DNA of 44,067 bases from Granulosicoccus sp. Lineage in GTDB: Bacteria > Pseudomonadota > Gammaproteobacteria > Granulosicoccales > Granulosicoccaceae. The DNA lies in NCBI GenBank assembly GCA_020627685.1, contig JAHDGK010000010.1, positions 1 through 44,067 on the forward strand, in the 5' to 3' direction. Made by a program: the position numbers and the translations under genes. Below, in pieces: positions 32,650-41,528 of the stretch. The notes under the pieces were generated by a model. It was given only the letters and a program-made list of their open reading frames with translations. It was not told the DNA's origin and did not search any database. Position 1 is the stretch's first letter. The number at the start of each line of letters is the position of its first letter.

Positions 32650-34327
32650 TAATTCTGAATCGCATTCGAATCAAGGTCCAAACAACGGCGTTGAACCTGC
32701 CACGTCGAGGGTTGAAAGGGCCTCGTATTTGTCTGCGCGAGTCTCCTTTGCGTGGCTGTTGCCGCTCATGGCTGTATTGTTTGCCGGGTGGGTGCTCTGG
32801 CAAGCCTACATTGAGCGCGGACCTCTCGTAGAGATACGATTCGATAAGGCCGGAGGTGTTATAGCCGGGGAAACACGGGTTCGTCGAAATGATGTCGATG
32901 TGGGCCGTGTTGAGGCCGTACGACTTGCAGATGATCTCAACTCAGTGGTGGTCAGTGTGCGACTCGATCCTCAGGTATCCCCGTACCTTGATGACGATAC
33001 GCGTTTCTGGATTGTTAATGCCCGAATCAATACAACAGAAATTTCGGGGCTCGGTACGTTATTGTCTGGCTCCTATATTGAAGTCGATTGGGATGACGTC
33101 CCGGGTGAACGACAATCTGAATTTGTCGGCCTGGATGAGCCGCCGCTGACAACGCGAGGCACCCCGGGATTGAGGCTGACTCTAAACGCAGATGAAGCCG
33201 GGTATATCTATGTCGGTTCCCCCGTTTTCCTAAGGCAAATTGAAGTGGGTCGTGTTGAGCGTCGCCGGTTATCAAAAGATGCCACTCAGGTTCTGTTTGA
33301 TATTTTTATCGAAGCGCCGTTTCATCAGAATGTTTATCCGGATACACGCTTTTATGGCGTATCAGGTGTGGAAGGTTCAATCGGGTCTGATGGTGCGACG
33401 GTGCGTGTTGAATCTATTGCTGCGTTATTCACCGGCGGCATCGCCTTTGAAAACCCGCCGACAATCACCCAGTCCGCGCCGGTTAGATCAAACGGCAAAA
33501 AATTTAAGCTGTTTGATTCAAGAGGAGATGCCAGAGAAAGCTTGTTTGATGGTGAGGATGATCAACAGTATCGACTCATTGCTAAATTCGAAGGCTCGGT
33601 TAAAGGGTTAAGAGCCAATGCGCCCATTGAGTACAACGGCCTTGTGGTGGGGCGAGTAGCGAGCGTCTCCGTTGCCTTACCTAAAGAATCTGCCGGGCCT
33701 AGCATCGCAACAGTTGTACTGCAGTTTCAACCACGCCGCTTAGGACTGGAAGATGTTAGCCAAACTCAATGGTATGAGACGGTGCAGGGTTTGGTTGATG
33801 GTGGACTGCGTGTGCAGCTTGCCACTGGGAATCTTTTGACAGGCTCACTTATCGTGAAGCTTGTGAACAAACCGGATGAGATAAAAGTAGCGGTTGATTT
33901 TGAGAATGAGCCGTATCCATCTCTGCCTGTCATTGCATCTAATGTAGAGGCTGTCACTGCGGACGTAGAGGCACTGATAAAGAATTTATCCGAGCTGCCA
34001 CTGGATTCCTTGGTAACAGCAGCCACACAGCTATTACAGGAAACGCGGCAGTTGGTCGCAAGCCCGGACATTGCGCAGCTACCTGCGCAACTCTCAACTT
34101 CGATGACCTCAATAGCTAAGGCGACGGAGACACTGCCAGCTATGGTGAAGTCGCTGACTACAGCTTCTGACAACGCTAACGATGTCTTGGAAGGTTTAGC
34201 CCCGGACTCTGAAATTTATATCGAATTGTCTGCTGCGGCCCGAGAGCTTCGCATTGCGGCTAAATCCATTGCCTCATTTGCAGAGTTACTTGAGGAAAAT
34301 CCGAATGCACTACTTACCGGGCGCTAG
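32642..34327 (+). CDS. pqiB: PqiB-like MCE-domain intermembrane transport protein
   Basis: This 561-residue protein has one N-terminal membrane helix (about 30-52, LLPLMAVLFAGWVLW) and then three MCE domains, starting near residues 58, 172 and 300. Each starts with a strand like VEIRFDKAGGV, LRLTLNADEAG or RLIAKFEGSVKGL. A long helical C-terminus (about 430-555) follows and would form the periplasm-spanning tube end. Length is close to E. coli PqiB. It probably forms a stacked hexamer that carries lipids between inner and outer membranes. The ATG at 32642 is chosen; one four codons earlier is possible. It overlaps the second pqiA half and is followed by pqiC after 4 bases. Confidence 0.9.
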   Translation: MSSNSESHSNQGPNNGVEPATSRVERASYLSARVSFAWLLPLMAVLFAGWVLWQAYIERGPLVEIRFDKAGGVIAGETRVRRNDVDVGRVEAVRLADDLNSVVVSVRLDPQVSPYLDDDTRFWIVNARINTTEISGLGTLLSGSYIEVDWDDVPGERQSEFVGLDEPPLTTRGTPGLRLTLNADEAGYIYVGSPVFLRQIEVGRVERRRLSKDATQVLFDIFIEAPFHQNVYPDTRFYGVSGVEGSIGSDGATVRVESIAALFTGGIAFENPPTITQSAPVRSNGKKFKLFDSRGDARESLFDGEDDQQYRLIAKFEGSVKGLRANAPIEYNGLVVGRVASVSVALPKESAGPSIATVVLQFQPRRLGLEDVSQTQWYETVQGLVDGGLRVQLATGNLLTGSLIVKLVNKPDEIKVAVDFENEPYPSLPVIASNVEAVTADVEALIKNLSELPLDSLVTAATQLLQETRQLVASPDIAQLPAQLSTSMTSIAKATETLPAMVKSLTTASDNANDVLEGLAPDSEIYIELSAAARELRIAAKSIASFAELLEENPNALLTGR

Positions 34328-34331
34328 ATCG

Positions 34332-34973
34332 ATGACGACTATCAAACACACGACCAGGTGGTTGGCAGGTATGAAGGCAAGTCAAACAGGATTGTTTGCA
34401 GCGTGCGTCGTATTTTTAACCGCTTGTTCCAGCGGGCCTCCGCCTAAACTCTATTTGTTGGATTCTCCGGCGCAAGGCACGGTTGCTGTTGAGCTTGCGA
34501 AGAAGGCGGATATCCAGTCGTTAGGTATGAGTCCGGTAACGCTACCTGGATATGCCAACGATGCGCAGATAGCGAGCTTAAACATTGATGGCACCATTAG
34601 TCAGAATGATAGGCATCGATGGGCTGAAGATCCCGATGATGCGTTAACGCGAGTGCTATCAGAACGGCTTCGTGCGCACGCGGATACAACGGTGCTCATT
34701 GAACCCTGGCCGCGTGACTACGCCCCAATTGCACGGGTAGAGGTATCCTTTGATAAGTTACTTCGTGAACCGAGTGGCGGAGCTCTGATGGTGGGTCAAA
34801 TTTTATTGTTATCAGGCAATGGCCGAACTTTGTTAAAGGCTGTGCCATTCAACCTTAGTTTGGCAGCCGTTGATGAAAGTAATCAGGCGTTTTTTGCAGC
34901 GGTTGCTCGTGGTGTCGATGACATCGCCAGATTAGCCGTCGAGCAAATTCAATCGTTGAGCGCGAAAGCCTAA
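34332..34973 (+). CDS. pqiC: PqiC-like outer-membrane lipoprotein
   Basis: This protein of up to 213 residues is the PqiC (DUF330, ABC-type transport auxiliary) lipoprotein that caps the PqiB tube at the outer membrane. The lipobox is LTAC in FAACVVFLTACSSG. If translation starts at the ATG at 34371 the lipid Cys is residue 19, which is the more normal signal length; the ATG at 34332 is 13 codons earlier and closer to pqiB. Conserved blocks are PKLYLLDSP, VTLPGYANDAQIAS and RHRWAEDPDDALTRVLSERL (split). It ends the operon and converges on the J-domain-like gene with 2 bases between stops. Confidence 0.86.
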   Translation: MTTIKHTTRWLAGMKASQTGLFAACVVFLTACSSGPPPKLYLLDSPAQGTVAVELAKKADIQSLGMSPVTLPGYANDAQIASLNIDGTISQNDRHRWAEDPDDALTRVLSERLRAHADTTVLIEPWPRDYAPIARVEVSFDKLLREPSGGALMVGQILLLSGNGRTLLKAVPFNLSLAAVDESNQAFFAAVARGVDDIARLAVEQIQSLSAKA

Positions 34974-34975
34974 AT

Positions 34976-36199
34976 TCATCTAAAACCTGTCATTTCATTG
35001 ATGGACAACCTGTCCAGTTCGATGTCTCGTCGCCGCTCAAGTGCCAGCTGTAGGCCTTCGTCGGTTTTAAGTTGCTTCACTGTTTCTTCGCTTGTACGAA
35101 TAACCTGATCTAATTCTTTTGCGTGCATCGATACTCTGTCTTGTGTACGGGTATTGTCCACGTCAGAGTAGCGCTCAACAATCTGTGTTTGAAGGGCGTC
35201 GCCAAAGCGTAGGTTTCGCAACTCGATTTGCAATTGCTTAAGTTGCAGCTCCAGTGCGCTTATTAGCTCCTCGTGGCTATCGTCAGTAATCCCGTCCGGA
35301 AGTTCACCAACGTGTTCGCAGTAAAGCTCCAATAAGGTATCGATATCTTTATTCTGGCGAGCTTCCAGACACTGACTCATGAGTTTATGTTTCTCAGCTC
35401 GCAGCTTTTCGTCCTGCTCTCTATCCGGGTGGAGCACTTTGGCAAGCTGTCTAAACAAACGATCGATAGACAGCTTGTTTTCTAGGTCGTGTATTTTTAC
35501 GTCAAGCTCTGGATCTTGCTCCATGGCTGGTTCTTGTGACGGGCGCTGAGGGGGCACTTCGGTTTGGCGAGAGCTGTTCGTTTGTTGAGCGGGTGGATTC
35601 TCCGGTGGTGTGTCTTTCTTATGCCACCCAAAATCAAAAACAATGTCATCCTCACTTTCTGATTCGAGTTCCATATCAACAGGTGAGCTGGGTAACTCAC
35701 TTGCATCAGTGGCTTTTGCAATCTCGGTGCGATGCAAGCGTATGAGTTGGCTGTCGATAGGGTCATCGTAATCCAACGTCTCAGAGAATTGCATAGACAA
35801 GTTCTCCCATTGTGTTTTCGATGCAAACGGGTGGCTGCTGAGTGACGTTAAGTTTTCAATGATCCAGAGTCCGATTAATGAGCGCTCTGCCTGTGATCTG
35901 GCAGGTTTATCTCGCAACACAATAAGTGACTCAGTGAGTTGCTGCATGCACTCGGTAATGCGTTGCTCTCGGGGCTGTATGGTTTGGCGAAAGAGCGTTA
36001 ACACAAATTCGCTCTTTGACTGCCATCGTTCGATTTCCTCACGAGTCGATCGAATGGCGTCCCATAGATGCTGATGACGAGTCGAAGGTGCCGCTCGCTC
36101 GGCCGCAGGCCGCTTCTTTTTCAGTCCCGTCCGACGACTGCGGCTGGAGAGTCTGCTAAGTGGCATAACAAGCGAGGGATAATCGTGAGGTGTTGCCAT
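34976..36199 (-). CDS. Unclassified protein with an internal J-domain-like motif
   Basis: This 407-residue soluble protein is not one I can name. Residues 1-40 are basic and Ser/Arg-rich. Residues 41-165 are mostly helical. Residues about 170-232 are acidic, Pro/Gln-rich and probably disordered. Residues 240-300 resemble a J domain: RLFRQLAKVLHPDREQDEKL with the HPD triad at 257-259, the motif that stimulates Hsp70 ATPase. Residues 305-400 are long helices, probably a coiled coil. Classical DnaJ proteins have the J domain first, followed by Gly/Phe and Zn domains, none of which are seen here. It may be a specialised Hsp70 co-chaperone, or the HPD may be coincidental. It is divergent from the EamA gene. 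Confidence 0.72.
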   Translation of the reverse strand: MATPHDYPSLVMPLSRLSSRSRRTGLKKKRPAAERAAPSTRHQHLWDAIRSTREEIERWQSKSEFVLTLFRQTIQPREQRITECMQQLTESLIVLRDKPARSQAERSLIGLWIIENLTSLSSHPFASKTQWENLSMQFSETLDYDDPIDSQLIRLHRTEIAKATDASELPSSPVDMELESESEDDIVFDFGWHKKDTPPENPPAQQTNSSRQTEVPPQRPSQEPAMEQDPELDVKIHDLENKLSIDRLFRQLAKVLHPDREQDEKLRAEKHKLMSQCLEARQNKDIDTLLELYCEHVGELPDGITDDSHEELISALELQLKQLQIELRNLRFGDALQTQIVERYSDVDNTRTQDRVSMHAKELDQVIRTSEETVKQLKTDEGLQLALERRRDIELDRLSINEMTGFR

Positions 36200-36299
36200 A
36201 TTCTACGCGCGTGACAGAGAAAGGGCTCTGAATTCGGTTAAGCTCTCGTCCCGCGCCTAGTGTTCGGGCAATAATCAACTGTGGTCTTGGTGGAGTGTC

Positions 36300-37223
36300 A
36301 TGAAACGTTGGCATGCGAACCTGCTTTTATTACTGGCAGGTGCAATATGGGGTATGGGTTTCGTAGCACAAGCCAGTGCTATGGATTCAATCGGCCCTTA
36401 TCTTTTCGTTGCGCTACGATTTGTCGTTGCCTCGCTCGTCATCTTGCCATTTACGTTCCTGGAAGCCCGTAGGGTTGCAAAGGCGCGCAGTACTGCCTCA
36501 GACAGTGCGCAATCCATGTCCTCTTTAAGCCCCCGCGATCTTTTAAACTTTGGGCTGATAGGGCTATGCCTGTTTATTGGTATGGCAACGCAGCAGGTTG
36601 GATTGCTGACGACGAGCGTGACCAACTCGGGATTTTTAACCGGGCTCTATGTGGTTTTCACCCCTATTATCGGGATCCTGCTGTTCAGGAATGTACCGCA
36701 CCCGATAACCTGGGTCGCGGCAATCTTAGCCTTGATAGGCATTTACTATCTATCGGGTGGAGACCTAAGTCAGTTAGTGGCCGGTGACTTTCTCACTATA
36801 GTCAGCGCCTCTTTCTGGGCGCTGCAAGTTGTTCTAATCGCCCGCTTCGTCGGGCAGTCGGGCAGGGCATTGGCCTTGTCTCAGGTTCAGTTTGCGGTGA
36901 CGGCTATGCTGGCACTGATAGTCGCTGTGATTTTTGAGCCGATTGAATGGCAAGCAATTCAAACTGCAGCTCCTCAGATCCTCTATGCAGGAATCTTCGC
37001 CAGTGGTCTGGCATTCACCATTCAAGTTATCGGGCAGCGATATACCAGTGCACCACAGGCCGCAATTTTGTTATCCGCTGAGGCACCTTTTGCAGCGTGG
37101 TTTGCTTATCTTTGGTTGGATGAAAAAATTGCCGCTATCGGGTTTCTTGGTTGCTTGTTTATTTTGCTGGCCATGCTGTTGGTCGAGCTGGTGCCTATGT
37201 GGCGAAAAAAAGCGACTACCTGA
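36300..37223 (+). CDS. EamA-family (DMT superfamily) transporter
   Basis: This 307-residue inner-membrane protein has ten predicted helices in two EamA repeats. The N-terminal LLLLLAGAIWGMGFVAQASAM (split as AGAIWGMGFVAQ) and QQVGLLTTSVTNSGFLTGL are typical of the first repeat, and GLAFTIQVIGQRYTSAPQAAILLS (here GLAFTIQVIGQ and SAPQAAILLSAEAPFA) of the second. DMT exporters move amino acids, nucleosides or other metabolites; the substrate cannot be read. The ATG at 36300 follows GGTGGAGTGTC. It stands alone between a divergent gene and a long non-coding gap. Confidence 0.9.
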   Translation: MKRWHANLLLLLAGAIWGMGFVAQASAMDSIGPYLFVALRFVVASLVILPFTFLEARRVAKARSTASDSAQSMSSLSPRDLLNFGLIGLCLFIGMATQQVGLLTTSVTNSGFLTGLYVVFTPIIGILLFRNVPHPITWVAAILALIGIYYLSGGDLSQLVAGDFLTIVSASFWALQVVLIARFVGQSGRALALSQVQFAVTAMLALIVAVIFEPIEWQAIQTAAPQILYAGIFASGLAFTIQVIGQRYTSAPQAAILLSAEAPFAAWFAYLWLDEKIAAIGFLGCLFILLAMLLVELVPMWRKKATT

Positions 37224-37659
37224 GTTGAATCCAGCAAAATGTTATTGCGCATAATCTTTCGATTGATTGGTGTTTATACGTCGTTGAGAAAGCTGCGCGT
37301 TCGGCTATAGCGACGTTAGAGTTTAGTCCACTGAATTCGCTTTGCTAAGAATAAATTTTGCTGCTTTAAAATGCACTAATAACGGTAGAGTTATGCCCGT
37401 ATTGCAGAAACTCGGATTACCGTATCAGTACGACTAAGTTGCTGATTTAAATAGATCATACCTACGAAGTTACGTGCATTGACTTGATAAGTGACGGACT
37501 GCCAACCAAGCTACTCCGGTCGGTTTTTCTCTGTAAAAAAAATGTTTTGTAAGCTGCGGTCCGCGCATTAGTAAATTTCCTCTTCTATGCTCTTTCTTAC
37601 ACTCGTTAAAGTTGGCATGTTTAAGAAAGTTCGTGAGTCCCTCCCCACTACAACAAGAG
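37224..37659. other. Long intergenic gap without a recognised gene
   Basis: This stretch is A/T-richer than its surroundings. I found no tRNA-like cloverleaf, no convincing terminator and no open frame with family features on either strand. A short near-palindrome (CCAACC ... GGTCGG followed by TTTTT, about 37502-37528) is imperfect. It may hold the promoter of the acyltransferase gene. Confidence 0.5.
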
Positions 37660-38802
37660 ATGAAAGATCGTATCTCGATGGCGCGAATGATTTGCGTGTT
37701 GGGGATGATATTCGTGCATGTGCCCGATGGACTTACACTGTCTCCCAACTACTCGTTTAGCGCAGGCAATTTAGGTTTTTTTCTTGAAGGCTTGTTAGTT
37801 GAAGGGCCGGGCAGGGCCAGTGCTGCACTACTGAGTGTTGTGTCGGGATATCTTGCCGCGTTTGCTCTCATGCGCAGCAAAGCATCGGTAAGCTCTTTGT
37901 ATCGAAGACGTTTTGTGTCGATTGTCCTGCCAATGGTTTTTTGGGGGATAGTGACTTACTTCGTATACTTATTAGTCTCTCAGGCACGACCAACTTTTGT
38001 CAGCGATGCGGAATCATGGCTAGACACTCTCAACATTATATTCTTCATAACTGAGATGCCGGTGGGTGCAACCATGCACCTCGGATTTTTACGCGATCTA
38101 TTTGTTTGCATACTGTTAGCACCGGTGTTGCTGCCGGCGGTGCAACGAATGCCCTGGGTCCTGCTCGGTTTGCTCTGCATGTTTTATTTGTTTGAGCATA
38201 ATCAGGCATCCGTCATTATTTTGCGGCCCTTGGTTCTGTTTGCTTTCACCATCGGCTTAACTCTGGCAGTGCGCAACGTCTCGTTGACGCGCTTAGACCG
38301 TTATTGCCCACTGTTTATCGTTTTAGCGGTTGCATCGACCGTCGCGATACTACTGGTTAATGGTGGTGCTGCAGAAGGCGTCGTTGCGTATTTTGCGTCC
38401 AAGGGCATGGCGTTCGATGAAACTGTCTTGTACCCGATAGGCAGGCTCTGCGGCTCTTTGGCGATATGGACTTACTTGCCTGTTTTAATGGGCGGGGCTT
38501 TTCAGCAATGGGTTCTACGCTACTCACCGTACCTGTTTGCAGCTTTCTGTAGTCACTACTTGATGCTCACAATTTTGTTTTTTGCAGGGTGGTTGCCGCT
38601 GTTCGGTGACCGTGAGTCAGATATTTTCATAATTTGGTTTCTGGCCGCGCCTATAGTGTCAATGGGTATTGCAGTAGCGTTAGTACACGCTGCACTAAAG
38701 GTTGCCCCACCCTTGGCCACGTTGATAACCGGTGGAAGAGTCAGTAGTCCATCGAAGTCGTTTGCACCTATGGCGCAACGACGATCGGAGAGTATCGCTT
38801 AG
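37660..38802 (+). CDS. Acyltransferase-3 family membrane protein
   Basis: This protein of about 380 residues has some ten membrane helices. The N-terminal RISMARMICVLGMIFVHVPDG holds the family His (H19 or nearby) that is needed for acyl transfer in this superfamily. GFLRDLFVCILLAPVL and RYSPYLFAAFCSHYLMLTIL (split) are further matches. The family acylates exported sugars, lipopolysaccharide, exopolysaccharide or glucans such as OpgC substrates. The ATG at 37660 is preferred; in-frame GTG (37633) and TTG (37612) codons would add 9-16 residues. No glycan cluster is adjacent, so the acceptor is unknown. It converges on the sensor kinase gene with 13 bases between stops. Confidence 0.83.
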   Translation: MKDRISMARMICVLGMIFVHVPDGLTLSPNYSFSAGNLGFFLEGLLVEGPGRASAALLSVVSGYLAAFALMRSKASVSSLYRRRFVSIVLPMVFWGIVTYFVYLLVSQARPTFVSDAESWLDTLNIIFFITEMPVGATMHLGFLRDLFVCILLAPVLLPAVQRMPWVLLGLLCMFYLFEHNQASVIILRPLVLFAFTIGLTLAVRNVSLTRLDRYCPLFIVLAVASTVAILLVNGGAAEGVVAYFASKGMAFDETVLYPIGRLCGSLAIWTYLPVLMGGAFQQWVLRYSPYLFAAFCSHYLMLTILFFAGWLPLFGDRESDIFIIWFLAAPIVSMGIAVALVHAALKVAPPLATLITGGRVSSPSKSFAPMAQRRSESIA

Positions 38803-38815
38803 GCATTAAGAAGCG

Positions 38816-40183
38816 TCAGGCGACAGGCAGCCGTATTGTGATTTGGGTGCCTGGGCTGATGCTTGGCGAGCTCTGTATTTCCATTAAGCCTGAATGCGCT
38901 TCGACTATCAGTCTTGCCAGTGTAAGTCCCATGCCGAAGCCACCGGTTTCACGGCTTCTTGACGAATCCGGGCGGTAGAACGGGTCGGTGATCAATTTTA
39001 TGTGTTCAGGGTTGATACCTTTTCCATGATCCCTAATAACGACTTCTACTGAGCCATCGTTCTCGCTTAGCGATATGTTTAATTTAACCGTGGAGTCATC
39101 TGATGCCCCATGCTGTTGCGCGTTCAGTAACAGGTTCCTAAAGGCGATTCGTAACCTTGCAGCGTCCGCCTCAATGGTTTGTATTTGGTAAGCAGGGCTG
39201 ACGGATAAATCGACTGTTGGGAAAATTCTTTTAAGTTCGTCGGAGAGTAAATCTTTCAAATCGACGCTGTCTTTGTTTAGAACGGCATGATTACTCTGTA
39301 GTTGCTCTGATTCCATGATGTCGTGAATCATTCGCTCCATGTTCTGCAGATCGTCAGCCAGTCTGTCACGATTTTTTGATTCAGGAAGCAGCTCTGTTGT
39401 TATACGTGCTCGAGTCACTGGCGACCTCAACTCATGACTGAGTGCCATCAGGAGTGCACGCTTTGCATCGAGAAGTGCTTGAAGTCGTTCTGCCATACCA
39501 TCGATACTTTGCGCCAGGACATCCAGGTCGCTGCTGCCTTTGCGATTTATACGGTGATCCAGCTCAGCGTTTGACATGCGCCCAACGCTTTTTTGTATCT
39601 GCCAAATTGGACGAAGCTGATGTCTGATTGCCAGATAACTTAAAAACAGTACGACTGCCAGCCCGAGCAGGGCAACCGCCAGCTCGTTACCAAATCGGTT
39701 TTGTTGTCTAGACGCATTGTGCTGGCTTTGTAGGTCGTAATAGACGACGTGATCGCCTTGCTCAATTCGTAGTATTCGGTTCTCAGAACTATCGTGATCT
39801 GTGAACGCTGCTTTTAACTCTAACGGAGAGTCGAAGCTAGTTTTGCCAATTGGAAAACGCCTGTTAACGGAGCGAAATACTAATGAATCCAAAGGAAGAG
39901 TTTGCCCGTTGGTTGAATAGACAAATTCATCGCTTTGATAAATGTAAATATCAACCCGCAAGCGTTTAGACAGAGCGTTCGCCCGGTCGTGATTAGGCGG
40001 GCTTCCAAGGTCTTGCTGCACGTATTCCACATACTGGACAAGATGCGGCTGGATAGTTCGCCGCCACTGTCCGCTCATCCCTTGAGAGAAGGCGATGATA
40101 AAAAATCCTACTAGCAGAATTGCCGTCAGTAAAAATATGCACAGTAGACGTAAGGAAAGAGAAGAAGAGAGTGCCTTGAACAT
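38816..40183 (-). CDS. Sensor histidine kinase (CpxA/EnvZ type)
   Basis: This 455-residue inner-membrane kinase has TM1 at about 12-34, a periplasmic sensor of about 130 residues, TM2 at 167-187, a HAMP linker at about 188-240, and the phospho-acceptor H250 in MALSHELRSPVTR. The ATP-binding domain has the N box LLLNAQQHG (N354), the G1 box DHGKGI (385-390), and GGFGMGL (414-420). Its start overlaps the regulator stop by 1 base (TAATG), so the pair is translationally coupled. The order CpxP-like, regulator, kinase suggests an envelope-stress system. The sensor domain sequence itself is not specific enough to prove CpxA identity. Confidence 0.92.
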   Translation of the reverse strand: MFKALSSSLSLRLLCIFLLTAILLVGFFIIAFSQGMSGQWRRTIQPHLVQYVEYVQQDLGSPPNHDRANALSKRLRVDIYIYQSDEFVYSTNGQTLPLDSLVFRSVNRRFPIGKTSFDSPLELKAAFTDHDSSENRILRIEQGDHVVYYDLQSQHNASRQQNRFGNELAVALLGLAVVLFLSYLAIRHQLRPIWQIQKSVGRMSNAELDHRINRKGSSDLDVLAQSIDGMAERLQALLDAKRALLMALSHELRSPVTRARITTELLPESKNRDRLADDLQNMERMIHDIMESEQLQSNHAVLNKDSVDLKDLLSDELKRIFPTVDLSVSPAYQIQTIEADAARLRIAFRNLLLNAQQHGASDDSTVKLNISLSENDGSVEVVIRDHGKGINPEHIKLITDPFYRPDSSRSRETGGFGMGLTLARLIVEAHSGLMEIQSSPSISPGTQITIRLPVA

Positions 40184-40881
40184 TATGTGTCTGCTAGGGG
40201 TTGCAGCACAAAGGCATAGCCCGCTCCATGAATGGTGCGTATTGGTTGAAGCGGTTTGAGTTTGCTTCTAAGTCTACTCACTAGAATATCAACCGAGCGC
40301 GAGAACAGCTCTGTCTCGGTACCCTTTAACTTTGCGAGGATTTGATCCCGTGTGAACGGCTTTCCGGGAGACTGGCTTAGCATCAATAACAGTGAATATT
40401 CCATGGTGGTCAGTTCAACTGTATTCTGCTCAACTTTAACTTCGCGTTTTAATGTGTGAATAGACAAGCCTTCAAAATAAAGATTTTGCTCATCGGTATC
40501 GCTTGTCGAAGAAGCGCCTTGTTTGTGTCGTTTTATATTGACTTGTAATCGGGCTACCAACTCGCGAGGGTCGAAGGGTTTTGGCAGGTAATCATCAGCG
40601 CCCAGTTCCAGTCCGACGATACGGTCGGTGACCTCACCACGAGCGGTGAGCATGATGATGGGAATGTCTGTGAACTGCCTTATTTTTTTACAGACTTCGA
40701 ACCCGTCCATCTCTGGAAGCATAACGTCCAGGATGACCGCATCGTAGCTGTCCTTATGTAATTTTTCTAAACCGGTGCTGGGCAGAAGTGCAGGCTCTAT
40801 GCGAATACCAAACTTCGCACAATACTCGCTCAGCACTTCTGCCAGCTTTCCGTCATCATCAATGAGTAATACAGGATTCAT
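40183..40881 (-). CDS. OmpR-family response regulator (CpxR-like)
   Basis: This 232-residue DNA-binding regulator has a receiver domain with acidic pocket D8-D9, phospho-acceptor D52 in VILDVMLPEMDG, T79 in IIMLTARGE, and K101 in LPKPFDPREL. The C-terminal winged helix contains ELTTMEYSLLLML, FTRDQILAKLKG, the recognition helix RSVDILVSRLRSKL and the closing TIHGAGYAFV. These blocks are closest to CpxR among E. coli regulators. It lies 46 bases after the CpxP-like gene in the same direction. A direct repeat of GTAAC with 10-bp period at 41471 is the likely target for self-control. Confidence 0.93.
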   Translation of the reverse strand: MNPVLLIDDDGKLAEVLSEYCAKFGIRIEPALLPSTGLEKLHKDSYDAVILDVMLPEMDGFEVCKKIRQFTDIPIIMLTARGEVTDRIVGLELGADDYLPKPFDPRELVARLQVNIKRHKQGASSTSDTDEQNLYFEGLSIHTLKREVKVEQNTVELTTMEYSLLLMLSQSPGKPFTRDQILAKLKGTETELFSRSVDILVSRLRSKLKPLQPIRTIHGAGYAFVLQPLADT

Positions 40882-40927
40882 AAACGAAGCTTAACTCACT
40901 GAATTCGACTGGGCCATCAATCTGTGA

Positions 40928-41359
40928 TTAATGACGATGTCCGCGACCACGCTTTTCAGCAAATTTTGTGATCTGCTCTTTCTGAGAAGCATCCAGACCA
41001 TCAAAAAATACGGCCGCTGCAGCTACCAGTTCTGGTGCATTGTTTTGCAATGCCGCCGCTCTATCATTAATCATGGTTAGAGCCTTGCCCTGGTCAAACG
41101 TATCTGCGGTAACAAGTGCGCTCATTTCAGAACGTATGTCGGTACTGCCGCCTCTCATAAGTTCGCGTGTCTCTGCAAGCTCAGCGCCGAAAGTAGCCAG
41201 TGCTTCTTTTTGCGTATCGGTCAATTCAAGCTTTTTACTGATACGCTCGATCATGCGATCCTGAAATTTGCCACCGTCTCGATTAGCATAAGCTGATGCA
41301 CCTAGTGCGGTTGTTGCAACGATAAGTGTGCCGACGATAATTTTCTTTACGTGTTTCAT
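40928..41359 (-). CDS. CpxP/Spy-like periplasmic LTXXQ protein
   Basis: This 143-residue periplasmic protein has a Sec signal peptide (KKIIVGTLIVATTALGASAYA, about 5-25, cleaved near SAYAN). Two copies of the LTXXQ motif are visible: LTDTQ at 46-50 and LDASQ at 122-126. The mature protein is helical and ends with a basic His-rich GRGHRH tail, which might bind metal. CpxP and Spy proteins bind misfolded proteins and hold back their sensor kinase. In E. coli cpxP is divergent from cpxRA; here it is first in the same direction, as in some metal-responsive systems. The start codon follows AAGAGA. Confidence 0.88.
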   Translation of the reverse strand: MKHVKKIIVGTLIVATTALGASAYANRDGGKFQDRMIERISKKLELTDTQKEALATFGAELAETRELMRGGSTDIRSEMSALVTADTFDQGKALTMINDRAAALQNNAPELVAAAAVFFDGLDASQKEQITKFAEKRGRGHRH

Positions 41360-41378
41360 TTTGATGTCTCTTTAATGT

Positions 41379-41406
41379 CGCGAACTTGCTCAAGCCTTGG
41401 TTCGCG
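41379..41406 (-). other. Leader hairpin of the CpxP-like gene
   Basis: CGCGAAC and GTTCGCG form a perfect 7-bp stem around a 14-base loop that itself contains a small TTG/CAA stem. It lies 20 bases before the start codon, so it would be in the mRNA leader. It may affect mRNA stability or translation. Confidence 0.4.
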
Positions 41407-41469
41407 TACAAGGCATGATTGAAGTATCGGTTCACACGCCTTCGGATACATTTCGGTACCGCATCAAGC

Positions 41470-41486
41470 TGTAACACGTTGTAACA
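41470..41486. promoter_or_regulatory. Candidate CpxR-type operator: GTAAC direct repeat
   Basis: TGTAACA occurs twice with a 10-base period (GTAAC at 41471 and at 41481). This matches the tandem layout of CpxR/OmpR sites, for which E. coli CpxR uses GTAAA-N5-GTAAA. It lies 111 bases before the CpxP-like start and 43 bases before the Nudix start, so it could serve either side. Confidence 0.6.
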
Positions 41487-41528
41487 GGTGACAATAGTGG
41501 CTGAAACAAATGGAATTTCTTTGATCTT

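Noticed and set aside
37502-37528. Possible terminator after the EamA gene
   Set aside because: The arms CCAACC and GGTCGG contain a mismatch, and the site is about 280 bases from the stop codon.
37470-37748. A 92-codon minus-strand frame in the gap before the acyltransferase
   Set aside because: No ribosome site, no domain, and it overlaps the conserved N-terminus of the acyltransferase.
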